From the NCBI GenBank assembly GCA_036524855.1, contig DATDBL010000133.1:1-64000 (forward strand): 64,000 nt of DNA, given 5' to 3'. The stretch is from Aldersonia sp036524855. Its GTDB lineage: Bacteria; Actinomycetota; Actinomycetes; Mycobacteriales; Mycobacteriaceae. Positions 18,378 through 25,240 of the stretch are shown here, piece after piece. Position 1 is the stretch's first letter; every line of letters begins with the position of its first letter. Below the pieces are notes generated by a model. It did not search any database. It was not told the origin of the DNA and was given only the letters and a program-made list of their open reading frames with translations. Both the position numbers and the translations under genes were made by a program.

Positions 18378-19421
18378 GTGCATGAGGTGCGCTACGCACA
18401 CTGCGGGGACCTGAGCATCGCGTATCAGGTGCTGGGCAAGCCCGGCCCGGACCTCGTGTTCGTCCCGGGTTTCGTCTCCCACCTGGACATTGCCTGGGAG
18501 GAACCGCACTTTGCGCGGTTCCTGCGCGGCCTTGCCGGGTTCAGCCGGCTGATCTGGTTCGACAAGCGCGGAACCGGGCTGTCGGATCCCGCGCACGGGC
18601 CCATGACGGTCGACGCCGTCCTCGACGATGTCCGCGCCGTGATGGATGCCGCCGACTCCACGCGTGCGACCCTGTTCGGCGTCGCGGTGGGCGCCGCCAT
18701 CTGCACGACCTTCGCGCTGCGCGAACCCGGGCGGGTACGGTCCCTCGTGCTCTGGGACGCGCACGCCCGCCTGCTCGCCGCCGACGGTTATCCGGCCGGA
18801 TGGAGCGCGGACTTCTTCGCCGCCGTCCTCGACGGGGTCGACCACAATTGGGCCACCGGCTTCGGGATCGAGGCGATGAACCCGTCGCTGGCCGGCGACG
18901 AGCGCTATCGGTCGTGGTTCGTCCGGCACGCCCGCGCGGCCGCGAGCCCCGCGGAAGCCAAGCAGTTGTTCCGGCTGTGCGCGGACGCCGACCTGCGGCC
19001 CGTTCTCGGTGACCTGCACGTACCCACCCTCCTGCTGCACCACACCGACGATCCCTGGCTGTCGGTCGAGCACTCTCGATATGTGGCAAGCAAAGTCCCG
19101 GACTCGCTGTTGATCGAGCTGCCCGGCGTCGACCATTGGCCATGGATCGGCGACATGGACGCCGTGCTCGTCGAGATCGAAGAGTTCGTCACCGGGGTGC
19201 GGCCCCGCCGTCGCCGTCCAGCGTGGGGACCCGACGCGCTGACCCGGCGTGAGCGTGAGGTCGTCGAACTCGCGGTGCAGGGACTCGGCGCCCGAGAAAT
19301 CGCCGACCGCCTCGTCATCGGCGAGCGGACTGCCGAGACGCACATCGCCAACGTCTACACCAAGCTCGGTATCGGCTCACGCGTCGAACTGGTCCGGCGT
19401 GCTGGAGAATTCGGCTTCTAG
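18378..19421 (+). CDS. Alpha/beta-hydrolase-fold protein fused to a LuxR HTH; nucleophile lost
   Basis: The protein has 347 residues. The N-terminal about 280 form a hydrolase fold (VFVPGFVSHLDIAWEEP, LIWFDKRGTGLSD, and GVDHWPW near the end). The C-terminal about 60 are a LuxR/FixJ helix-turn-helix (LTRREREVVELAVQGLG, REIADRLVIGERTAETHIAN). In the nucleophile elbow the sequence is GVAVG, so Ala replaces the catalytic Ser, while the His remains. It is therefore probably a ligand-sensing transcription factor built on a dead hydrolase. The start is a GTG at 18378. Its target may be the cupin gene downstream. Confidence 0.85.
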   Translation: MHEVRYAHCGDLSIAYQVLGKPGPDLVFVPGFVSHLDIAWEEPHFARFLRGLAGFSRLIWFDKRGTGLSDPAHGPMTVDAVLDDVRAVMDAADSTRATLFGVAVGAAICTTFALREPGRVRSLVLWDAHARLLAADGYPAGWSADFFAAVLDGVDHNWATGFGIEAMNPSLAGDERYRSWFVRHARAAASPAEAKQLFRLCADADLRPVLGDLHVPTLLLHHTDDPWLSVEHSRYVASKVPDSLLIELPGVDHWPWIGDMDAVLVEIEEFVTGVRPRRRRPAWGPDALTRREREVVELAVQGLGAREIADRLVIGERTAETHIANVYTKLGIGSRVELVRRAGEFGF

Positions 19422-19432
19422 CTGACGCGAAA

Positions 19433-19450
19433 ATCCGTACCGGTACGGAT
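19433..19450. promoter_or_regulatory. 18-bp perfect palindrome before the cupin gene
   Basis: ATCCGTACCGGTACGGAT is a perfect 18-base palindrome. It lies 12 bases after the LuxR-type gene stop and 50 bases before the cupin ATG. It is too short and lacks the T-run expected of a terminator, so an operator for a dimeric regulator is more likely. The adjacent LuxR-like protein is a candidate to bind it. Confidence 0.6.
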
Positions 19451-19499
19451 GTCTCCCGTCCGCGCCGCTCGTAGCGTTGTGTTGGGATTGGAGTGGACG

Positions 19500-20033
19500 A
19501 TGGACATCGACGAGCTGACCAGGCGGATCGGCGCTGCCGCCGAGGCACCGGATTTCGGGCCGGAGCGGGTGCGCGTGATCCTCACCGATGCGCTGGCGAC
19601 ACAAGATGATTGGCTTACCGGTGCGCTGCAGCACCGCGATCCCGACGTCGACTGGGTGCTCTATCCGGTGTACCGCGCGCCGGACCGCAGGGCGTCTCTG
19701 CTCGTCGCCGTGTTCTCCTCGGGCGCCGTCAGTCCGGCCCACGATCACGGCACCTGGGCGGTGGTGGGGATCTATCGGGGCCGGGAACGCGAGATCAGGT
19801 ATCGCCGCCGCGGGGAGTGTCTCGAAGTCGAACGCACGCTGGTGAATCCGCGCGGCGCGATCAGCATCGTTCCGTCGGACGCGATCCACTCGGTCGAGGC
19901 GCTCGACGGATGCGACGCGGTGTCGATCCACGTCTACGGCACCGACATCGTCACCCAGCGGCGCAGCAGTTTCGACCCGGCCACCGGCGAGGAGACCATC
20001 TTCACGCCGGACTTCACGACTTCAGACGGTTGA
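19500..20033 (+). CDS. Cysteine-dioxygenase-like cupin
   Basis: This 177-residue single-cupin protein has SPAHDHGTWAVVGIYRG as the first metal-binding motif and IHSVEALDGCDAVSIHVYG as the second, which gives a His-based iron site. This is the layout of bacterial cysteine dioxygenase type I and related thiol dioxygenases. The substrate thiol is not shown by the sequence. The ATG at 19500 is chosen. An 18-base palindrome lies in the promoter region. The 3' end overlaps the convergent hydrolase gene by 20 bases. Confidence 0.8.
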   Translation: MDIDELTRRIGAAAEAPDFGPERVRVILTDALATQDDWLTGALQHRDPDVDWVLYPVYRAPDRRASLLVAVFSSGAVSPAHDHGTWAVVGIYRGREREIRYRRRGECLEVERTLVNPRGAISIVPSDAIHSVEALDGCDAVSIHVYGTDIVTQRRSSFDPATGEETIFTPDFTTSDG

Positions 20034-20832
20034 CGATGGTCATCGCCGGCGCGCGGAGGAACTCGATCAGCGCCGGCGCCAGCGTCGCGTCCGGAATCCC
20101 GTGCCACTCGCCGGGCAGCGTGCGGTGCGTGGCGGCGGGCATGGCGGCGGCGACGGCGGTGGCCATGGTCGCGAGGGAGTCGTCGCTGCCGGCGCTGTCG
20201 ACGACCAGGGTCGGCGTTGTGACCGCCGCCAGCATCTCGAAGGAGGTTGCCTCGCTGATCAGGCTGTCATAGGCGAGGGTATGGGCGACGGACTCCATGG
20301 CGGACCACGATTCGGTGCCGCGCATGCCGGCGACGACATCGGCGGGTACCCCGATCTCGGTCAGGTAGTACTCCACCGCCGCCGACGGTGAACCGTGGGA
20401 CGTCAGGCGGCGCAGGTCGGCGATGAACTTCCGCTGTGCGGATCGGTCGTCGTCGTGTTCGATCGGCGGTTCGAGCAGCGCCATCCTCGCGATGTTCAGC
20501 CCGCCGGCGGCGGCGTGCAGGGCGAGCAGTGCCCCCGAGGAGAAGCCGTATAGACACGCCGCGCCTCCCGCATGTTCGATCAGCGCGGCGAGGTCCTCGA
20601 TTTCACGCGCCACCTGATACGGCTGACCGTCGCCGCTTGCACCGCGACTGCGGCGGTCGTAGTGGTAGACGGTGAAGTCGCCTGCGATCAGGTCGATCAG
20701 CCCGCTGAACGAGCTGAAACCACGGTAGTGGCCGGCCGCGTCGACGAGGATCAGCGACGGCCCCGTGCCGGTGCGGTCGAACGCGATGGTCGTGCCGTCG
20801 GCGGAGGTGACGGTCCCGGTGGTCGTCTCCAT
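20014..20832 (-). CDS. Alpha/beta hydrolase
   Basis: The 272-residue protein has a hydrolase fold: VDAAGHYRGF takes the oxyanion-hole position, VYHYDRRSRGASGD follows, LYGFSSGALLAL holds the nucleophile Ser in GFSSG, and LPGEWHGI holds the His. The ATG at 20832 has GGAGA upstream. It lies 32 bases behind the SDR gene on the same strand, so both probably form an operon divergent from the ECF41-type sigma factor gene. Confidence 0.86.
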   Translation of the reverse strand: METTTGTVTSADGTTIAFDRTGTGPSLILVDAAGHYRGFSSFSGLIDLIAGDFTVYHYDRRSRGASGDGQPYQVAREIEDLAALIEHAGGAACLYGFSSGALLALHAAAGGLNIARMALLEPPIEHDDDRSAQRKFIADLRRLTSHGSPSAAVEYYLTEIGVPADVVAGMRGTESWSAMESVAHTLAYDSLISEATSFEMLAAVTTPTLVVDSAGSDDSLATMATAVAAAMPAATHRTLPGEWHGIPDATLAPALIEFLRAPAMTIVNRLKS

Positions 20833-20864
20833 GGCTGTCTCCGCTCTCGCGTGGATGGGCGAGT

Positions 20865-21647
20865 TCATCGGCGGGTCCCCGCCGCGACGGCAGGACCGGC
20901 ACCGACCTGTCCGAGGACCGCCTCCCAGGTTTGGCCTCGGACGCTCGAGTTGCTCAGGTTCCACCCGGCACGGTACGCCCTGCCGGCCTTGCCCGGGATT
21001 CGCACCGGCAGGCAGAGCCGATGCTTGCCGCATGCCCGCAGGGCGCTGCGGATCACGTGGGCTGCGTCGTATGTCGTCGGTCCGACGATGTCATCGACGC
21101 GCCCCGCCGAGTGACCGACGGCAAGCTCGGCGAGGCGGTCGGCGACCTCGGCGGCGGCGACGGGTTGCAGCCGAATCCCGGTGGGTATCGGGACGACGGG
21201 CAGCCTGGCCATCCTGACGGCGAGGTCGTAGCACGATTCCTGGAACTGAGCCGCGCGCACCAGCGACCACGGGACGCCACCGGCGGCCAGGGCCTGCTCG
21301 AGTCCGAGCTTCGCCCTGAAGTAGCCCACTGGCATGCGATCCGCGCCGACGACCGAGATCGCCAGGACGTGTTCGACGCCGCTGTTGCCGGCCGCCTTCA
21401 GCAGGGTATGTGCGGCACGGTCGTCGCCCCTGGGTCCGCCGGCGAGGTGGACAATGACGCGAACGTCGGCAAGTGCCGCGGCGATGCCCTTGCCGGAGAG
21501 CAGGTCCGCGGTGACGTGTTCGACGCCGGGCGCGCCGGGCCGGCGGCCGCGGCTGAGCACCCGCACGGGGTGGTCCGCCGCCAGTCGAGGAACCACGAGC
21601 CTGCCGAGGGTGCCGGTACCGCCGGTGATCAGAATGGGTGAGGTCAT
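20865..21647 (-). CDS. NmrA-like SDR (NAD(P)-binding epimerase-type protein)
   Basis: The 260-residue protein starts ILITGGTGTLGRLVVPRLA, the extended/atypical SDR nucleotide motif. HVLAISVVGADRMPVGYFRAK shows the Y-x3-K-like segment, and VRAAQFQESCYDLA follows. Such NmrA-type reductases or epimerases are among the partner types (carboxymuconolactone decarboxylase, oxidoreductase, epimerase) encoded next to ECF41 sigma factors. That fits here, because the gene is divergent from one with 100 bases between. AAAGG precedes the ATG at 21647. Confidence 0.85.
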   Translation of the reverse strand: MTSPILITGGTGTLGRLVVPRLAADHPVRVLSRGRRPGAPGVEHVTADLLSGKGIAAALADVRVIVHLAGGPRGDDRAAHTLLKAAGNSGVEHVLAISVVGADRMPVGYFRAKLGLEQALAAGGVPWSLVRAAQFQESCYDLAVRMARLPVVPIPTGIRLQPVAAAEVADRLAELAVGHSAGRVDDIVGPTTYDAAHVIRSALRACGKHRLCLPVRIPGKAGRAYRAGWNLSNSSVRGQTWEAVLGQVGAGPAVAAGTRR

Positions 21648-21723
21648 CTCTTCGGCCTTTCGTCGAGCGGTCCGTGAGGGGCCGCGGTCACACCTCGCGG
21701 TCGCGTGGTGTCAGAGCTATTGA

Positions 21724-21748
21724 CACGGCCGAGGGAAGGGATGTGACA
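21724..21748 (-). promoter_or_regulatory. Candidate ECF41-type promoter for the SDR-hydrolase operon
   Basis: On the minus strand TGTCACA (21748-21742) is followed after 14 bases by CGTG (21727-21724). Reported ECF41 promoters have TGTCACA as -35 and CGTC as -10, so the first element matches exactly and the second in three of four bases. The SDR start is about 75 bases downstream. The -35 element overlaps the ATG of the sigma-factor gene. Confidence 0.4.
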
Positions 21749-22629
21749 TGACCGACCAACAGGAGTTCCTCGCCGAGGAGTTCGAGCGACACCGTCGGCA
21801 CCTGCGCGCGGTGGCCTATCGGATGCTCGGCTCGGTGAGCGAGGCCGATGATGCCGTCCAGGACGCGTGGCTGCGGGTGAGCCGTGCCGACGCCGGCGAC
21901 GTGGACAACATGGGCGGGTGGCTCACCACGATCGTTGCGCGGGTCTGCCTGAACCTGCTCCGATCCCGCAGGACGCTCCGCGAGTCGCCGTTGGATGTGC
22001 ACGTCCCCGACCCGCTCATCAGCCGCGACGACCGCCCAGACCCCGAGCAGCAGGCACTGCTCGCGGACGCCGTCGGATTGGCGCTGCTGGTGGTGTTGGA
22101 CCAGTTGAGCCCCGCGGAGCGACTGGCGTTCGTGTTGCATGACCTGTTCGACATGCCCATGTCGGAGATCGCCGCGATGCTGGACCGCACCCCCGCGGCC
22201 ACACGCCAACTGGCCTCGCGGGCGCGGCGTCGCGTCCGCGGCGGCGCGCCGGAACCGGACCGCGACCTGGCTCGGCAGCGCGAGGTGGTCGACGCCTTCT
22301 TCGCCGCCGCGATCCGCGGCGACTTCGACGCCCTGCTGGCCGTGCTGCACCCCGACGTCGTGCTCCGGTCCGACGGTGGCAGCGCCCGTCCACAGATGAC
22401 GATGGTCCTGCACGGCGCGGCAGCAGTGGCCAAGCAGGCGTTCGCGTCGACCCCGTTGGCGCCGTTCGTGCACCGCGCGCTGATCAACGGTGCCGCCGGT
22501 GTGATCGTCGCGCCACACGGGCGAGCCCAGTTCGTCATGGCCTTCACCGTGGCGGGCGGCCGCGTCGTCGCCATCGACGTTCTGTCCGACCCCGATCGGT
22601 TGGGTCGGCTCGCGTTCGATCTGGACTGA
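21748..22629 (+). CDS. ECF41-family (SigJ-like) sigma factor with SnoaL-like C-terminal domain
   Basis: The 293-residue protein has a sigma-70 region 2 (FERHRRHLRAVAYRMLGSVS, EADDAVQDAWLRV, GGWLTTIVARVCLNLLRSR) and a region 4 (LDQLSPAERLAFVLHDLFDM then SEIAAMLDRTPAATRQLASR). A C-terminal SnoaL-like domain of about 120 residues carries NGAAGVIV. This is the ECF41 plan, in which the fused domain controls activity and replaces a separate anti-sigma factor. The ATG at 21748 has GGGAAGGG upstream. The divergent SDR and hydrolase genes are the likely regulon. Confidence 0.9.
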   Translation: MTDQQEFLAEEFERHRRHLRAVAYRMLGSVSEADDAVQDAWLRVSRADAGDVDNMGGWLTTIVARVCLNLLRSRRTLRESPLDVHVPDPLISRDDRPDPEQQALLADAVGLALLVVLDQLSPAERLAFVLHDLFDMPMSEIAAMLDRTPAATRQLASRARRRVRGGAPEPDRDLARQREVVDAFFAAAIRGDFDALLAVLHPDVVLRSDGGSARPQMTMVLHGAAAVAKQAFASTPLAPFVHRALINGAAGVIVAPHGRAQFVMAFTVAGGRVVAIDVLSDPDRLGRLAFDLD

Positions 22630-22658
22630 CCTACCCGCGCCGCGCATACCATCGACCC

Positions 22659-23003
22659 ATGCCCCTCGACCTCTATGCAGGCATTCCCGTCGCGGACTTC
22701 CCGGCCGCGGTGGCATGGTACGAGACCTTGTTCGGCACCGCGCCGGACGTTGCCGACGGGACCGAGGCCGTCTGGGATCTCGCCGAGCATCGGTCGGTGT
22801 TCATCGAGCGGGCGCCCGACCGGGCCGGGAACGCACGGCATTCCATCTTCGTCGACGACCTCGACGCCTGGGTCGCGGAGGTCGCGGGGCGGGGGCTCGT
22901 CCCCGTGGGGCGGGAGGAGTACCCGAACGGGGTGCGCAAGGCCAACTTTCGGGACCCGGACGGAAACGAGATCGGGTTCGGCGACGCGCCGCAGCTGACG
23001 TAG
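22659..23003 (+). CDS. VOC-family (glyoxalase/bleomycin-resistance) protein
   Basis: The 114-residue single VOC module starts LYAGIPVADFPAAVAWYETL and ends with KANFRDPDGNEIGFGD, giving two beta-alpha-beta-beta-beta units and the usual C-terminal Glu metal or structural position. Members are dioxygenases, isomerases or antibiotic-binding proteins. Nothing nearby fixes the role. It begins 30 bases after the sigma gene and may be co-transcribed. Confidence 0.85.
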   Translation: MPLDLYAGIPVADFPAAVAWYETLFGTAPDVADGTEAVWDLAEHRSVFIERAPDRAGNARHSIFVDDLDAWVAEVAGRGLVPVGREEYPNGVRKANFRDPDGNEIGFGDAPQLT

Positions 23004-23010
23004 CGGCCGA

Positions 23011-23514
23011 TTATCGGACCGGCGCGAACAATTCGGTGCGCATGGTCGCGGGATCGGCCTCGGGGCTGGGTTCGGTCACGTAAACCTCGACGAACCGATG
23101 TTCCGGCTGGGCACCCGCCGCGGCGACGGCGCCGAGCAGACCGCCCCAGGCGGGGCCGAGCCCGTCGTACCCGCCGACGTGCGTCACCGTCGCGTAGCGC
23201 CCACCCGCCACGACGGACGGGCGCACGACCAGGCCCGCGTGCTCGGACTCGCTGGTCAACGGTGTCACGACCGGGAACGCGATCTCGGCGTCGAACGTCG
23301 CCGAGGGGTCGCCGTGGTACACCGCGAGCGGCGATCCGGCCGGGACCACGACGCCTGCCTCGATCGCCGCACGTAGGGCATTGAAGCCCTCGTCGAAGCA
23401 GGTGACGAGTGCGTCCTGGGTGATGCCGTCGTAGCGGATCGCGGCGAGTGGCACGTCCGCGACGTCCAACCACTCGACCTCGGTGCGGGGCTGCTCGGTG
23501 ATGGGCAGGGACAC
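23011..23514 (-). CDS. GyrI-like effector-binding domain protein
   Basis: This protein of about 167 residues has the BacR/GyrI-like small-molecule fold: EWLDVADVPLAAIRYDG, then VTHVGGYDGLGPAWGGLLGAV and RFVEVYVTEPSPE near the C-terminus, with no DNA-binding domain. Stand-alone GyrI-like proteins bind or hydrolyse hydrophobic compounds. The GTG at 23514 follows GAGGAGG, which rules out the longer frame to 23577. It converges on the VOC gene with seven bases between. Confidence 0.83.
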   Translation of the reverse strand: MSLPITEQPRTEVEWLDVADVPLAAIRYDGITQDALVTCFDEGFNALRAAIEAGVVVPAGSPLAVYHGDPSATFDAEIAFPVVTPLTSESEHAGLVVRPSVVAGGRYATVTHVGGYDGLGPAWGGLLGAVAAAGAQPEHRFVEVYVTEPSPEADPATMRTELFAPVR

Positions 23515-23676
23515 GAATCCTCCTCGGCTCTGGCGGTTCGGCTCTGATTCTGCCGGGCGGCGTGGGCCTGACGGCACGATTGCGTGCGAAATCGACGGGA
23601 TCCCGTCGCTCGAGCCCGCGAGTGTGTCGTGGCACCCACCGATCCGGGCGCGACGGGTCCCGTCGGCTGGCTAAGG

Positions 23677-24306
23677 TCACGTGTCCTCGGCGGTCGGGTC
23701 CAGATCGATGCGAACCGTGACCGGATCCACCGCGAGCACGTTGACCAGCACGGCGTTGAGGGCCCGCACCGGGTGGCGCCTGCCGACGAGCAGACGTTGC
23801 CGCCGCGCCGGGTCGTCGTCGAGCAGGACGTGCGCGACCCCGGTTCGCCACGCCAGGCGCCATCCGCTGCGCACCTGGACCCGCACCCGCGGATCGGCCC
23901 GCAGGTTGCGGATGTACCCGGCCGACAGGCCGTGCTCGGCGACGACCCAGAACCGGTCACCCTCGTGCCCGTTGCCGACCGGCACGACCCGGCGGCGACC
24001 GGTGGTACGCCCGGTCGTCTCGAGGAGCGACCAGCCCAGTGGGACGCCGAGGCGCACGACCGCCGCCACGATCGGATTGACCAGGTAGCGCTGCGCCGCG
24101 GCGACGACCCGTCGCTTGCCGCGTGGGAACCGCACCGTCGCCGCGATGTTCAGCACCAGGACGACCGTCACGAGCACCGGGTACGGGATCCCGAACGGCG
24201 ACCCGCCCTCCACAGCCCAGTCGATCCAGGTCAGCGCCGACAATGCCACGCACGCAAGGACCAGTGGTGCGCGGCGACGAACAATACGACCGTATTGGAG
24301 AACCAT
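23677..24306 (-). CDS. F420-dependent nitroreductase-family (Ddn/DUF385) protein with N-terminal membrane segments
   Basis: The 209-residue protein has two hydrophobic segments in the first 60 residues. A Ddn-type F420/split-barrel domain follows: LETTGRTTGRRRVVPVGN, then FWVVAEHGLSAGYIRNLRAD and RVRVQVRSGWR. Family members use F420H2 to reduce quinones or nitro compounds at the membrane. The ATG at 24306 lies inside one of two operator dyads, so the message may be leaderless or the real start may be further in. The gene is divergent from a TetR gene that very probably represses it. Confidence 0.83.
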   Translation of the reverse strand: MVLQYGRIVRRRAPLVLACVALSALTWIDWAVEGGSPFGIPYPVLVTVVLVLNIAATVRFPRGKRRVVAAAQRYLVNPIVAAVVRLGVPLGWSLLETTGRTTGRRRVVPVGNGHEGDRFWVVAEHGLSAGYIRNLRADPRVRVQVRSGWRLAWRTGVAHVLLDDDPARRQRLLVGRRHPVRALNAVLVNVLAVDPVTVRIDLDPTAEDT

Positions 24307-24317
24307 ACGGTCGTATG
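24283..24317. promoter_or_regulatory. Twin palindromic operators of the TetR/Ddn divergon
   Basis: Two 14-base palindromes, AATACGACCGTATT (24283-24296) and CATACGGTCGTATG (24304-24317), share the core ATACG-NN-CGTAT. Their centres are 21 bases apart, about two helical turns. They cover the start codons of both divergent genes. Binding by the adjacent TetR protein would shut off both genes. Confidence 0.75.
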
Positions 24318-24890
24318 CTAGTCGTTGTGGTCACGTCGTCAACCCCCGATCGACCGCGGCAGGTAGCCGAGGCGGTGCTGCAGATCATCGCCGCGCGCGG
24401 CACGGACGCGGTCAGCGTCCGCGAGGTCGCCGCGGCGCTCGGCCTGTCGATCGGCGCGATCCAGCACCATTTCTCGACCAAGGCCGAGATGCTCGAGTTC
24501 GCCTTCCGACACAGCGTGGCGCGCATTCGTGACCGCGTGGCCGTCCTGCCCCCGAGCGGCGACCGCGCCCGCGACATCCGGATCGTCCTGCGCGAGCTGC
24601 TTCCGCTCGACGAGACATGCCGCGCGGACACCGCCGTGCACCTGGCCTTTGCGTCGCTGGCCGTCACCACACCGGGGTTGCAGGCGATCCAGCACGACCT
24701 GCTCGCCGGCATCCGCAGCGAACTGGTCGACGTGCTCGGGCCGGGGCACGAGGCGCACGCCGCGATGCTGCTGGCTGCCGTGGACGGTTTGGCGCTGCAC
24801 GCGATCAGCGCGCCCGGCGGCCTCGACCCCGGCGACCTCGAGGCCGCCCTCGGCGTCGCCGTCGACGCCGCGCTGCGGCCGGTGGGCTAG
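24315..24890 (+). CDS. TetR-family repressor
   Basis: The protein of about 191 residues has an N-terminal TetR HTH: AEAVLQIIAARGTDAVSVRE, then VAAALGLSIGAIQHHFSTKA and EMLEFAFRHSV. A helical ligand-binding domain follows, of the C-terminal type that often pairs with broad substrates. An ATG at 24315 lies within the second operator and a GTG at 24327 is the alternative start. It should repress itself and the divergent F420-dependent reductase gene through the two dyads between them. The inducer is unknown. Confidence 0.89.
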   Translation: MLVVVVTSSTPDRPRQVAEAVLQIIAARGTDAVSVREVAAALGLSIGAIQHHFSTKAEMLEFAFRHSVARIRDRVAVLPPSGDRARDIRIVLRELLPLDETCRADTAVHLAFASLAVTTPGLQAIQHDLLAGIRSELVDVLGPGHEAHAAMLLAAVDGLALHAISAPGGLDPGDLEAALGVAVDAALRPVG

Positions 24891-24942
24891 GTCGGTGGGC
24901 TTCACGACACGGTTGCTTCGCCTGCCGGACACCGTCGAACTG

Positions 24943-24958
24943 GGGTAGTGCACTACCC
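24943..24958. promoter_or_regulatory. 16-bp perfect palindrome upstream of the LuxR-type operon
   Basis: GGGTAGTGCACTACCC is perfectly palindromic and lies 33 bases before the first gene of the operon that encodes the large LuxR-type regulator. Its core GTAGTG-x-ACTAC pattern recurs in the dyad at 48098-48117, upstream of the dar-like operon. LuxR HTH domains bind such dyads. Confidence 0.62.
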
Positions 24959-24990
24959 GCGTCATTCGTCGTGGCGCGTCGCACGATCGT

Positions 24991-25236
24991 GTGGTGAGCA
25001 CAAACCATGGTCGGCGGGCGGCGTTGGACCGGTTACCGCTGCCGTATTCGGAGGCGCTGCGGTTACGTGACGCCGGCGTCGCGGACGACGTGATCGCCGA
25101 GATCCTCGCGATCGAACCCGAGGCCCTCGACACCCTGATACGCATCGCGGAAGCCAACTCGCCGCGGCACAGAACCGCGACCACAGATGACCTCCCTGCA
25201 ACTCGACGCATCCGCCACGGCGACGCAATACGCTGA
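24991..25236 (+). CDS. Small conserved-looking protein preceding the LuxR-type regulator
   Basis: This is an 81-residue protein with two GTG start options (24991 and 24994). Its middle, RLPLPYSEALRLRDAGVADD and VIAEILAIEPEALDTLIRIA, looks like a compact helical HTH-type unit related to sigma region 4 or helix-turn-helix recognition of position-specific steps. The tail after about residue 55 is low-complexity. From memory, similar short peptides precede LuxR-AAA genes in other actinobacteria. The gene ends four bases before the regulator's ATG, so coupled translation is expected. The function is unknown. Confidence 0.6.
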   Translation: MVSTNHGRRAALDRLPLPYSEALRLRDAGVADDVIAEILAIEPEALDTLIRIAEANSPRHRTATTDDLPATRRIRHGDAIR

Positions 25237-25240
25237 GGTG

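Noticed and set aside
17484..19343. A 619-residue minus-strand frame including the membrane-anchored hydrolase.
   Set aside because: The extension past 18317 is antisense to the LuxR-type hydrolase gene and has no domain.
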